Shown piece by piece: positions 1 through 6,845 of a stretch of 9,845 bases of DNA. The notes beneath the pieces are model-generated. The model was given only the letters and a program-made list of their open reading frames with translations, had not been told where the DNA came from and searched no databases. The first letter of the stretch is position 1; every line of letters begins with the position of its first letter. This stretch comes from an uncultured Bacilli bacterium (GTDB taxonomy: Bacteria; Bacillota_I; Bacilli_A; RF39; UBA660), in contig CANQIR010000037.1 in assembly GCA_947624095.1 (NCBI GenBank), positions 1 through 9,845 on the forward strand. Direction: 5' to 3'. The position numbers were made by a program, and so were the translations under genes.

Positions 1-888
1 GAAGCAACAATTGAAAAGGTTGTTAAGGATTTTAGAAAGGAATTACCAGAAGCAGATATTTATGTTTATGATAATAATTCAACAGATAAGACGGGAGAGA
101 TTGCTTTAAAAGCTGGGGCGATAGTTAGACACGAATATATGCAAGGCAAGGGGAATGTCATTAGAAGAATGTTTAGGGAAGTAGAAGCGGATTGTTATTT
201 AATGGTCGATGGTGATGATACATATCCAGCTACCCATGCGAAAGAAATGTGTCAATTAATATTAGAGGGAAAAGCGGAAATGGTAGTAGGTGATAGATTA
301 TCTAGTACTTATTTTGAAGAGAATAAAAGAGCATTTCATAATTTCGGTAATGTCTTGGTTAGATTTTTAGTTAATAAAACTTTTAGAAGTAATGTTCGTG
401 ATATTATGACCGGTTACCGAGCATTTAGTAGGATGTTTGTGAAGTCTTTTCCGGTAATATCTAGTGGATTTGAAATAGAAACTGAGATGACTATTCATGC
501 CCTTGATAAGCGTATGAAATTAGAAAATGTCTTAGTTGATTATCGGGATCGACCAAAGGGGAGTGTATCAAAACTTAATACTTTTAGTGATGGAATAAAG
601 GTATTAAAGACGATTGCTACTTTATTTAAACAGTATCGACCTTTAGGATTCTTTTCAATAATTTCAGCTATTTGTTTATTAATTGGTATTGGCTTTTTTA
701 TTCCACCTTTAGTAGGGTATATTGAAACGGGATTAGTGGAAAAATTTCCTTCTTTAATAGCAGCTTCGTTCTTTGGAATTGTAGCTATTCAATTATTTGT
801 TAGTGGTTTAATATTAGATAGTATTGCTAGAAGAGATAGACAGAATTTTGAAATGAATTTAATTAATTTGGAAAGTAGTAAGAGATAG
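1..888 (+). CDS. Family 2 glycosyltransferase with two C-terminal membrane helices (5' end missing)
   Basis: The frame is open from base 1, so the N-terminus lies outside the window; 295 residues are visible. The GT-A nucleotide-sugar fold shows as DNNSTDKT (visible residues 24-31), the metal-binding DGDD (70-73), DIMTGYRAFSR (134-144) and FEIETEM (157-163). This pattern belongs to GT2 enzymes of the dolichol-phosphate-mannose-synthase/ArnC-like group, which move a sugar from a nucleotide donor to a lipid phosphate or cell-envelope acceptor at the inner membrane face. Two hydrophobic helices (about 215-238 and 250-274) anchor the C-terminus. Such proteins are usually a little over 300 residues, so probably only 10-20 are missing. 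The first internal ATG (139) is not the start, because the conserved DNNSTD motif lies upstream of it. Family assignment is firm; donor and acceptor cannot be read from sequence. The next promoter begins two bases after its stop, so it belongs to a separate upstream unit. Confidence 0.9.
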   Translation, partial: EATIEKVVKDFRKELPEADIYVYDNNSTDKTGEIALKAGAIVRHEYMQGKGNVIRRMFREVEADCYLMVDGDDTYPATHAKEMCQLILEGKAEMVVGDRLSSTYFEENKRAFHNFGNVLVRFLVNKTFRSNVRDIMTGYRAFSRMFVKSFPVISSGFEIETEMTIHALDKRMKLENVLVDYRDRPKGSVSKLNTFSDGIKVLKTIATLFKQYRPLGFFSIISAICLLIGIGFFIPPLVGYIETGLVEKFPSLIAASFFGIVAIQLFVSGLILDSIARRDRQNFEMNLINLESSKR

Positions 889-889
889 A

Positions 890-919
890 TTGACAATAGA
901 TTGGTTTTTAAGATATAAT
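890..919 (+). promoter_or_regulatory. Sigma-A promoter of the T-box/tam41-like/proS unit
   Basis: TTGACA at 890-895 and TATAAT at 914-919 are both exact consensus hexamers, separated by 18 bases. Transcription should start near 926, just ahead of the T-box Stem I. The -35 box begins right after the stop of the glycosyltransferase gene. No terminator separates the two genes, so some read-through is possible. Confidence 0.88.
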
Positions 920-931
920 CGGTTTGTAATA

Positions 932-1120
932 TGTTGATGAGGACATAGTAATTATTGATACTTTAAAGAGAGTTATCAGTTGGTGCAAGATAATAAGATA
1001 GATAATTATGCCTACCTCTAAGTGGAATGGAAACATTTCCGGTGTGAACCGTTATCAAAATCAAGTTAAAATAAAGGATGGTATCGTGCAAAGGCACTCC
1101 TTAGATACTATCCTTTTTTT
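932..1120 (+). ncRNA. T-box riboswitch, proline-specific (specifier CCU)
   Basis: This leader reads tRNA-Pro charging and decides whether the downstream genes are transcribed. Stem I can be drawn: GAGG (939-942) pairs with CCTC (1015-1018), and AATTAT (950-955) pairs with ATAATT (1002-1007). These flank the specifier loop, whose 5' side carries AGTA. The opposite strand holds CCT at 1011-1013 followed by a purine, as specifiers require, and CCU is a Pro codon. The Stem I tip has AGAGAG, then GTTATC pairing with GATAAT around a loop containing GGTGCAA, the usual tRNA-elbow contact. A small hairpin CGGT-GTGA-ACCG and the common GTTATC follow. The T-box core at 1073-1089 contains TGGT (1079-1082), which matches the ACCA end of tRNA-Pro. 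Uncharged tRNA-Pro should favour antitermination. The exact antiterminator partner strand was not resolved. Confidence 0.9.
1073..1120 (+). terminator. T-box intrinsic terminator (regulated attenuator)
   Basis: The 5' arm 1073-1085 pairs over 13 bases (one G-U) with 1104-1116, and the U tract runs to 1120. An inner GTGC/GCAC helix (1086-1089 with 1094-1097) caps it. The 5' arm contains the T-box core, so antiterminator and terminator are mutually exclusive. The SD GGAGG (1121-1125) follows immediately. Confidence 0.88.
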
Positions 1121-1132
1121 GGAGGAATTTTT

Positions 1133-2041
1133 ATGAGTAATGTGGAGAAAATTAAAAAATTTATCAAGAAAAGACCTAAGGCGATAGCAGTATATGGTTA
1201 TGGTTCTGGAATATTTAAGCAAGCAGGGTATGGAAAAGAAGATAAACCGCAATTAGATTTAATCTTTGTTGTCGATGATGTCAAAGAATGGAATATGAAA
1301 AATATCGAGTTAAATCCCAATGATTATTCGAAGGCGGGAGCTAAATACTTTAGGAAGAAAGATAAAGATATTCTAGTAGGAAGAACAGGAGTGACGTATT
1401 TAAGTTATATTGAGGAAGATGGAGCAACTTTTAAATATGGAACTGTGGAATATGATAGTTTAAAGGAATCTTTGAATACTTGGAATAGTTTTTATATGAC
1501 GGGAAGGTTTCAAAAGACAATTTATGAATTTGAAAGTTGTGAGGAGTTAAGAAAGATTATTGAAAGGAATCGCAGAAGTGCGGTAATTGTATCATTATTG
1601 ATGAGTGAGGATGGATGTAGTTTTAAAGATGTGTTAGTAAGACTTTGTGGATTATCCTATGCGGGTGATACAAGAATGGCAATAGCCGAAAATCCCCGAA
1701 AAGTTTTAAATATAGTTGAAGGCAGTTATGACGAATTTGTTAAGATGTATGAAAAGTATATTAAGGAATTTAGTAAGATTTCACTTGATAAGTTAGAAAT
1801 AAAACGAGATAAGCTTATTAAGGCAGTAGAGGAGTTGCCGGAATGTATAAGAGATTACTTATTAAATAGTGGTAAAGATTTAAGAGACAGATTAGTTTGT
1901 GAAGAATTAATTATGGCTTATTTAAGTAAGATTAATAAGAGTGAAAGTACTTATCAAACTATGAAGGGATTAAAAACGAATGGTTTGCATAAGAGTTTAA
2001 GTTATGCAACAGCAAAAGTGAAAAAAAGATTTAAGAAATAG
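1133..2041 (+). CDS. Tam41/Mmp37-family CDP-diacylglycerol synthase-like nucleotidyltransferase
   Basis: This 302-residue protein matches the Tam41 (Mmp37) family, known from mitochondria, where it makes CDP-diacylglycerol from CTP and phosphatidic acid for cardiolipin synthesis. The diagnostic stretches are YGYGSGIFKQAG (21-32, nucleotidyltransferase GSG loop), LDLIFVVDD (41-49, catalytic acidic residues), W53 with NPNDYS (61-66), KYG (101-103), W117, GRFQK (124-128) and SYAGDTRMAIAENPRK (175-190). No transit peptide or membrane helix is visible, so it would act as a peripheral membrane enzyme. Length is near the eukaryotic core. The start follows GGAGG at a 7-base spacing. It sits under a proline T-box and 8 bases ahead of proS. 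Many Firmicutes carry cdsA, the usual and unrelated CDP-DAG synthase, a few genes upstream of proS, so this looks like an analogue filling the cdsA position. The family call is strong; the reaction is inferred. Confidence 0.85.
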   Translation: MSNVEKIKKFIKKRPKAIAVYGYGSGIFKQAGYGKEDKPQLDLIFVVDDVKEWNMKNIELNPNDYSKAGAKYFRKKDKDILVGRTGVTYLSYIEEDGATFKYGTVEYDSLKESLNTWNSFYMTGRFQKTIYEFESCEELRKIIERNRRSAVIVSLLMSEDGCSFKDVLVRLCGLSYAGDTRMAIAENPRKVLNIVEGSYDEFVKMYEKYIKEFSKISLDKLEIKRDKLIKAVEELPECIRDYLLNSGKDLRDRLVCEELIMAYLSKINKSESTYQTMKGLKTNGLHKSLSYATAKVKKRFKK

Positions 2042-2049
2042 GTGATAAT

Positions 2050-3468
2050 ATGGCGAAGAAATTAGAAGGAATTACAAGTAGAGATGTCGATTTTGCTCAG
2101 TGGTATACGGATGTAGTTAAAAGAGCAGATTTAGTAGATTATAGTTCGGTAAAGGGAAGTATGATTATCCGACCTTATGGTTATGCTATTTGGGAAAAGA
2201 TGGTTAGTGTTTTAGACAAAATGTTTAAGGAAACTGGGCACGTAAATGTGCAAATGCCAATGTTTATTCCGGAAAGTTTATTAAATGTGGAAAAGGAACA
2301 TGTGGAAGGGTTTGCGCCGGAAGTAGCTTGGGTGACATATGGTGGTAAGGAAAAACTGGATGAAAGAATGTGTGTAAGACCAACTAGTGAGGTATTATTC
2401 TGTGAACATTATAAGAAAATTATTAAAAGTTACCGAGATTTACCAATTTTATATAATCAATGGTGTACAATTGTTAGATGGGAAAAGACAACAAGACCTT
2501 TTTTAAGAAGTCGTGAAATTTTATGGCAAGAAGGTCATACGATGCATGCAACAAGTGAAGAAGCAAGAGAAGAAACTTTAAGAATGTTAAAAGTTTATGA
2601 GATTTTTCAAAAGAATTATTTAGCAATTCCAGTACTAGTTGGGAGAAAGAGTGAAAAGGAAAAATTTGCGGGAGCTTTAGAAACTTATTCAGTGGAAGCA
2701 ATGATGTATGATGGAGTGGCTTTACAAAATGCTACAAGTCATTATTTTGGTCAAGGATTTGCTAAGGCATTTGGGATAGAATTTGTCAATAAAGATAATA
2801 AATTAGAAACACCTTATCAAACAAGTTGGGGATGTACAACTAGAATGATTGGAGGACTTATTATGACGCACAGCGATGATAATGGTTTAGTTTTACCACC
2901 GAATATTGCACCTTATCAAGTAGTAATTATCCCTATTGGGGAGGATGAGGAGTTAAAAAAAGCAGTTGATGAGATAAGAAAAGGTTTGGATAACGAAGGA
3001 ATTACTTATACTATCGATAATAGCGACAAGACACCTGGTTTTAGATTTGCTGAGGCTGAGGTCAAAGGTTATCCAGTAAGAATAGAATTAGGTAAAAGAG
3101 ACTTGGATAATGGCGTAGTTACTTTAGTAAGAAGAGATACGTTAGAAAAGGTAACTGTACCAATTGACTTGGCAGTAACTAAGGTAAAGGAAATATTGCC
3201 AGTAATGCAAGAAGCAATGTATGAAAAAGCCAGAATTAGAAGAGATGGAATGATCTATGAAGCTAAAACTTATGATGAATTTAAAGAATTAAGTAAAAAG
3301 CCGGGATTCATTAAAATTAATTGGTGTGGTGCTAAGGATTGTGAAAATAAAGTTAAAGAAGAAACAGGTCTTAAAAGTCGTTGTACAGCTCAAGAAGATC
3401 ATAGTGGAAAATGTGTTATTTGTGGAGCAGATGCGACTTGTAAAATGTATTTTGGTAGACAATATTAA
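2050..3468 (+). CDS. proS: Prolyl-tRNA synthetase, archaeal/eukaryotic type (class II)
   Basis: It charges tRNA-Pro with proline in the cytoplasm. The 472-residue length and layout are those of the archaeal/eukaryotic-like ProS, not the roughly 570-residue bacterial form with an INS editing domain. Class II features are visible: motif 1 around VNVQMPMFIP (65-74), RPTSE (110-114), motif 2 from VRWE through FLRSREILWQEGH (142-163), motif 3 around GCTTRMIGG and the GLVLPPNIAP segment (261-288), then the anticodon-binding domain from about 290. The C-terminal domain carries likely zinc cysteines C426, C431, C455 and C458 and ends in Tyr, as in this subgroup. The SD is AGGTGAT just upstream (2040-2046). 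The gene lies 8 bases after the tam41-like gene and shares its proline T-box, a classical feedback: low charged tRNA-Pro raises ProS. No editing domain is present. Confidence 0.97.
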   Translation: MAKKLEGITSRDVDFAQWYTDVVKRADLVDYSSVKGSMIIRPYGYAIWEKMVSVLDKMFKETGHVNVQMPMFIPESLLNVEKEHVEGFAPEVAWVTYGGKEKLDERMCVRPTSEVLFCEHYKKIIKSYRDLPILYNQWCTIVRWEKTTRPFLRSREILWQEGHTMHATSEEAREETLRMLKVYEIFQKNYLAIPVLVGRKSEKEKFAGALETYSVEAMMYDGVALQNATSHYFGQGFAKAFGIEFVNKDNKLETPYQTSWGCTTRMIGGLIMTHSDDNGLVLPPNIAPYQVVIIPIGEDEELKKAVDEIRKGLDNEGITYTIDNSDKTPGFRFAEAEVKGYPVRIELGKRDLDNGVVTLVRRDTLEKVTVPIDLAVTKVKEILPVMQEAMYEKARIRRDGMIYEAKTYDEFKELSKKPGFIKINWCGAKDCENKVKEETGLKSRCTAQEDHSGKCVICGADATCKMYFGRQY

Positions 3469-3496
3469 AAGTTCACTTGAAAAAAGTGAACTTTTT
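3467..3496. terminator. Bidirectional intrinsic terminator between convergent genes
   Basis: AAAAGTTCACTT (3467-3478) pairs perfectly with AAGTGAACTTTT (3484-3495) around a five-base loop. T runs follow on the plus strand, and the mirrored T run on the minus strand can serve the convergent gene that ends at 3541. The stem begins within the proS stop codon. Confidence 0.9.
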
Positions 3497-3540
3497 AAAG
3501 GAAATTGGAAAGTTTTTTATAATAATATATAGTAGAGGGA

Positions 3541-4581
3541 TTAATATTTGAGGATTTTTTGGAAGACTTTTCGTTTGTCTTCAAAGATTTCGGTAATTCG
3601 GTCGATTGATTTTTGACTTAGGTTGATTTGCATATTGGAACCTTGGAAACGTTCAAGAATACGACGATATTCATCATCGTATGCCAATCTTTCAAAGATT
3701 GGCGTGCATATTTCTAAGTAATCACAATATATACTAAATAAATTTGGGTCTAAACCATCAATACTTTTAGAAGCTTCTACAGCTTTATCTTGGCTTTCAA
3801 ATAAGGTTTCTTGAGAATAAGGAAAAAGTGGGCACCAAATTTGACCTGGTGTATAAGTAAAGACGTTTTTGTGGTCAGTACCAAGCATTCTTTCATTATC
3901 ATATACTTTAGTAGGTGATAAGCCTTTTAAACCTGGTAAGCCTTGACTGTTAATAGCTAAATATTCTTTTTTGTTTCGATGGCGTTCAAGTCTTTCGGGA
4001 CGTAGTCTTTCAGTATATTTAACACCTTTGATTTTTGGAATTTTAAAACCAATATTATGATAATTACGATCTTCTTGATGAGTGAAAGCATCACTAATGA
4101 ATAATTTTATAAGAAATAGTTCATTTTCTTGATAATCATCATTAGCTAGATAATCTTTAAAGAATGCTAATAGGGTTTGTAAGCTATAGCCACCATATCT
4201 TACTAAGTCTGATATTTCGGCACTCATCATTTCACTAACTAAGTAATAGTTATAGACAGGACTTTGGAAACAGTCACTTAATAAACCACATTTGGTTTCT
4301 TCCTCGTGCGTATTTTTAACTGGCAGAATAGTCCTAACATAAGCTACACGGTAATCTAATGTATCTAAGCCCATAATTTCGCGACCGAACATACTAAAGA
4401 ATTGTTCAGTAAATAGACGAAAATCATTACGAATTTTAAAATATTGTAATTGATTATCAATATTATACCAGGTTGGTTTTTCTTTTAAGTAAGCTTCATT
4501 TAATTCAACTTGTTTTTTTAATTTTTCAATTGGTACCATTTTGGCACGATAGTGCGGTATCATCGCCTCATTTAGTTGCAT
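3541..4581 (-). CDS. Putative HipA-like/atypical kinase-fold protein (function unknown)
   Basis: I cannot name this 346-residue protein by family with certainty. Residues 161-179 hold a kinase-like catalytic loop, DAFTHQEDRNYHNIGF, with H168, D171, R172 and N176 spaced as in HipA-type and related atypical kinases (DRH/DxxxxN). YDNERML (227-233) could supply the second metal-binding Asp (D228). Upstream, FGREIMGLDTLDYRVA (65-80) followed by CGLLSDCF (98-105) resembles the N-lobe pattern of HipA-like proteins in Firmicutes. There is no signal peptide or membrane helix, so it should be cytosolic. It is a lone gene facing away from both neighbouring operons and shares a terminator with proS. The SD reads GGGGGAT on the minus strand about eight bases before the ATG. 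No HipB-like DNA-binding antitoxin gene accompanies it, so a toxin-antitoxin role is not supported. The kinase reading is an inference from motifs. Confidence 0.6.
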   Translation of the reverse strand: MQLNEAMIPHYRAKMVPIEKLKKQVELNEAYLKEKPTWYNIDNQLQYFKIRNDFRLFTEQFFSMFGREIMGLDTLDYRVAYVRTILPVKNTHEEETKCGLLSDCFQSPVYNYYLVSEMMSAEISDLVRYGGYSLQTLLAFFKDYLANDDYQENELFLIKLFISDAFTHQEDRNYHNIGFKIPKIKGVKYTERLRPERLERHRNKKEYLAINSQGLPGLKGLSPTKVYDNERMLGTDHKNVFTYTPGQIWCPLFPYSQETLFESQDKAVEASKSIDGLDPNLFSIYCDYLEICTPIFERLAYDDEYRRILERFQGSNMQINLSQKSIDRITEIFEDKRKVFQKILKY

Positions 4582-4597
4582 AAAATAATCCCCCTTT

Positions 4598-4626
4598 TTG
4601 ATTGGTGAATTATATTAACATATTTT
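4598..4626. promoter_or_regulatory. Possible divergent promoter region
   Basis: The 110-base gap between the minus-strand kinase-like gene and the SPOR gene must hold both start signals. On the plus strand, TTGATT (4598-4603) and TATTTT (4621-4626) are 17 bases apart. On the minus strand, a perfect TATAAT lies at 4614-4609 without a clear -35. The two signals overlap, so they could compete. Both are weaker than the other promoters in this window. Confidence 0.4.
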
Positions 4627-4691
4627 TTTCAAAAATGCAAATTCGACATAAATGTTGGGAGTTTTTTGCTAGGATTAAGGTGGTGATGATA

Positions 4692-5132
4692 ATGAAAAAG
4701 GTGGGAATAGCAGTTTTATGTGCATTAATAGTAGGAACATTATTTGGCGTTTTCTTTTTTCACGATGTTAATCGTAATATTAAAGAAGTAATTGGGGCGG
4801 AAGCGGTGGTTTATGCTTTTCAGGTGGGAGTTTATACTAACAAAGATAATGCCATAAAGGAAGCTGAAAAATATGAAAGTGGACGAGTGGTGTTAGATGA
4901 AGAGTTGTATCGAGTGTATATAGCGATTGTTAAAAGTGAAGAAGCTAGAGATAAATTGAAAAAATATTATGATGAACAAAAGATTGAATATTATATTAAG
5001 AAAATTAATGTTGGAGGTGATTTTTTGAATCAGTTAAATAAATATGAGGATTTATTATTAGCTAGCAATAGGGAAGTTTATGTGTACATTAATAAAGAAA
5101 TATTAGAAAGATATAGTGAAGTGATAGTTTGA
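4692..5132 (+). CDS. Single-pass membrane protein with SPOR domain (SpoIIB-like position)
   Basis: It has 146 residues: one N-terminal membrane helix (about 4-23), then an extracytoplasmic part whose residues 40-105 read like a SPOR domain. The segment starts AVVYAFQVGVYTNKDNAIKEAEKY and continues through YRVYIAIVKSEEARDKL. SPOR domains bind glycan strands stripped of stem peptides, typically at division or forespore septa. The next gene is radC, and in Bacillus subtilis the SPOR protein SpoIIB lies just upstream of maf-radC, so this is a positional and domain counterpart; direct orthology is not proven. The start at 4692 follows AAGGTGGTGA (4677-4686) at good spacing. An in-frame start at 4602 would add 30 residues lacking an SD and spoiling the signal-anchor, so I rejected it. 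The stop overlaps the radC start by four bases. Confidence 0.75.
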   Translation: MKKVGIAVLCALIVGTLFGVFFFHDVNRNIKEVIGAEAVVYAFQVGVYTNKDNAIKEAEKYESGRVVLDEELYRVYIAIVKSEEARDKLKKYYDEQKIEYYIKKINVGGDFLNQLNKYEDLLLASNREVYVYINKEILERYSEVIV

Positions 5133-5827
5133 ATTATATAATTAAGCAATTACCGGTAGGTGAAAGACCTAGGGAGAAAGCAATAAATAGGGGTTTAGAT
5201 AATTTAAGTGATGCGGAATTACTAGCGATTATGTTAAAGACGGGATCAAAAAGTAAGAATGTTTTGGAAGTAGCTTATGAATTATTGAATAAGTATGGGA
5301 ATTTAGATAATATTGCGAAAGCTAGTTTAGGTCAATTACAGGAAGTTAAAGGAGTTGGTAAGGTTAAGGCATTGGAATTATTATGTGCTTTTGAATTAGG
5401 AAAAAGGAGAGGCACTAAGGAGAGATTAAGAATATATAGTGGTAAAGATATTTATAATTTATTTTATAGTAAGTTGGCTTTTGCAGTGCAAGAGGAATTA
5501 CATGTTGTTTTTTTAGATAATCGGAAGAATATAATAGGTAAAAAGATGTTATTTAAAGGGACAGCAAATCAAAGTAGTGTTCATCCACGAGATATATTAA
5601 GAGAAGCTTTAAAAGAAGGAGCACTAGGGATTATCTTAGTTCATAATCATCCAAGTGGCGATGTGGAACCTTCAAAAAATGATAAAGAATTAACGAAGGA
5701 AATCTATTTACAAGGGAAAAAATTAGGTATTCAAGTTATAGACCATATTATTGTTGGATATAATAATTATTATAGTTTTTATGATAATAATTGGTGGGAT
5801 GAATATGAGAGAGAGTCTAAAAAATAG
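5129..5827 (+). CDS. radC: RadC/YsxA-family JAMM-domain protein
   Basis: The protein has 232 residues, the usual RadC length. The N-terminal part starts with the family pattern LPVGERPREK (8-17) and includes a helix-hairpin-helix-like stretch, LQEVKGVGKVKAL (70-82). The C-terminal JAMM/MPN+ metal site is intact: HNHPSGDVEPSKND (172-185), with H172, H174 and D185 as expected metal ligands and an acidic pair at 122-123 upstream. The biological role of RadC remains unsettled; the original DNA-repair claim was withdrawn. The start is TTG at 5129, within the TGA of the preceding gene (TTGA overlap), which suggests coupled translation; no strong SD is seen. In B. subtilis radC sits directly before mreB; here mreC follows instead. 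Confidence 0.93.
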   Translation: MNYIIKQLPVGERPREKAINRGLDNLSDAELLAIMLKTGSKSKNVLEVAYELLNKYGNLDNIAKASLGQLQEVKGVGKVKALELLCAFELGKRRGTKERLRIYSGKDIYNLFYSKLAFAVQEELHVVFLDNRKNIIGKKMLFKGTANQSSVHPRDILREALKEGALGIILVHNHPSGDVEPSKNDKELTKEIYLQGKKLGIQVIDHIIVGYNNYYSFYDNNWWDEYERESKK

Positions 5828-6449
5828 ATTTATTATCGGAATTAGTATTTTAATAATTTTGCTTATTGAACCAATTAGTGCTTTAGTAAGTAATTTAGTG
5901 GATAAAGATGAAAGTAAAGTTAGAATAGAATATTTAGAAAGGGAAAATGAGAATTTAAAGCAAGAATTAAGGACAATTCAGGAAGCAATTGATTTACAAA
6001 GTTATGAGAAAGATTTGCTAATTGGTAAAGTTATTACAAGAAATATTTATGGATTTTATGATGAGTTAATTATTGATAAGGGAAGTAGAGAAGGCGTTAG
6101 TGTTGGGGATAGTGTAATTAGTAAAGATGGTTTTTTGGGAGTTGTTAAGACGGTAAGAGAAAGTGAGAGTATTATAACTTTGATTACCAATAAAGAGTTA
6201 AATATAGCAGTAAAAGTTAATGACGTATATGGCAATTTTAATAGTGGACGAGTTAAGAATATTACTAACCAAGCGAAGATAAATGTCGGAGATGCAGTCT
6301 ATACATCAGGACTTACCGATATAGATGCTGGTTTATATATTGGGAAAGTTGCTGAGGTAACGCTAGATAAACAAGAGATAGAGCAAGAACTGAAAATAGA
6401 TTTAGCAGTAAATACTCACGATATTAATTATGTTGGGGTGGTAAAATGA
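5805..6449 (+). CDS. mreC: Rod-shape-determining protein MreC
   Basis: MreC is the membrane-anchored periplasmic/extracellular scaffold of the elongasome, linking MreB/MreD to PBP2-RodA. The 214 residues show a membrane helix (about 8-28), a short coiled coil (about 36-62, rich in E, K, L and N), then the two-barrel core beginning GKVITRN (74-80) with DKGSREGVSVGDSVIS (91-106), DGFLGVV (108-114) and the second barrel VGDAVYTSGL (161-170). It is shorter than typical MreC (about 270-290), mostly through a brief coiled coil and trimmed ends. The start at 5805 follows GGTGGG (5793-5798); the ATG at 5799 would lie inside that SD, and starts further upstream would run deep into radC. The gene overlaps the 3' end of radC by 23 bases and the next gene by four (ATGA). 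mreB is not in its usual place upstream. Confidence 0.92.
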   Translation: MRESLKNRFIIGISILIILLIEPISALVSNLVDKDESKVRIEYLERENENLKQELRTIQEAIDLQSYEKDLLIGKVITRNIYGFYDELIIDKGSREGVSVGDSVISKDGFLGVVKTVRESESIITLITNKELNIAVKVNDVYGNFNSGRVKNITNQAKINVGDAVYTSGLTDIDAGLYIGKVAEVTLDKQEIEQELKIDLAVNTHDINYVGVVK

Positions 6450-6826
6450 TCGAATTAATACTTGTCGATTGGTTTTTTAACCGAGTTACCATACTACCCA
6501 CTTTCCTTTTTTTAATGGGCATTACTAGTAGTAGTTATATCAATGTATTGATGAGTAGTATTACTTTAGATTTATGGTTACATAAGTTTCCGTTTAATAT
6601 AATTGTACTTAATGGATTGTATTTTATTAATAAGAGATATTTTAAAAGAAGTAAAAGATTAAAGAATTTTTATTTACAAAATTTATTTAATTTGGGAATT
6701 TATTATAGTTTGGGATTTTTAATATTTAATGAAGGATTAATTAAGTATGGAGTAAGTATTTTAATAATAGTGGTATTGAATTCAATATTTTGGCTGGGGA
6801 GTTATAGTTTTAAAAATAATTCATAG
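6446..6826 (+). CDS. mreD: Short MreD-like integral membrane protein
   Basis: The protein has 126 residues and about four hydrophobic helices. The segment ITLDLWLHKFPFNIIVLNG (39-57) resembles the MreD pattern in which a conserved Asp (here D42) is followed by a stretch leading into a further membrane helix. MreD is the multi-spanning partner of MreC in the elongation complex. Typical MreD has about 160-175 residues, so this is a reduced form; sequence identity is weak and the call leans on its position directly after mreC with an ATGA overlap. The tail is Lys/Asn rich. The next start is 19 bases away. An alternative reading is an unrelated small membrane protein in the mreD slot, but I consider MreD more likely. 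Confidence 0.72.
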   Translation: MIELILVDWFFNRVTILPTFLFLMGITSSSYINVLMSSITLDLWLHKFPFNIIVLNGLYFINKRYFKRSKRLKNFYLQNLFNLGIYYSLGFLIFNEGLIKYGVSILIIVVLNSIFWLGSYSFKNNS

Positions 6827-6845
6827 ACTTTACTAGGTGATTAGG

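Noticed and set aside
1061..1252. Minus-strand open frame of 63 codons across the T-box terminator and start of the tam41-like gene
   Set aside because: It is antisense to a riboswitch and a conserved gene, has no SD, and reflects AT-rich composition.
2474..2701. Minus-strand open frame of 75 codons inside proS
   Set aside because: It lies fully antisense to conserved synthetase sequence, and its Leu/Phe-rich product is typical of a shadow frame.
3326..3532. Plus-strand open frame of 68 codons over the proS 3' end
   Set aside because: It overlaps the conserved cysteine domain of ProS in another frame and runs through the terminator.
3541..4581. HipBA toxin-antitoxin module
   Set aside because: No small DNA-binding partner gene lies next to it, and the gene is flanked by housekeeping operons on both sides.
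4602..4691. Longer N-terminus for the SPOR protein
   Set aside because: No SD precedes the upstream start, it would lie in the divergent promoter region, and the ATG at 4692 has a good SD and a normal signal-anchor.
5751..5804. Upstream starts for mreC inside radC
   Set aside because: The added isoleucine-rich residues are an out-of-frame reading of the radC end, and the SD GGTGGG fits the ATG at 5805.
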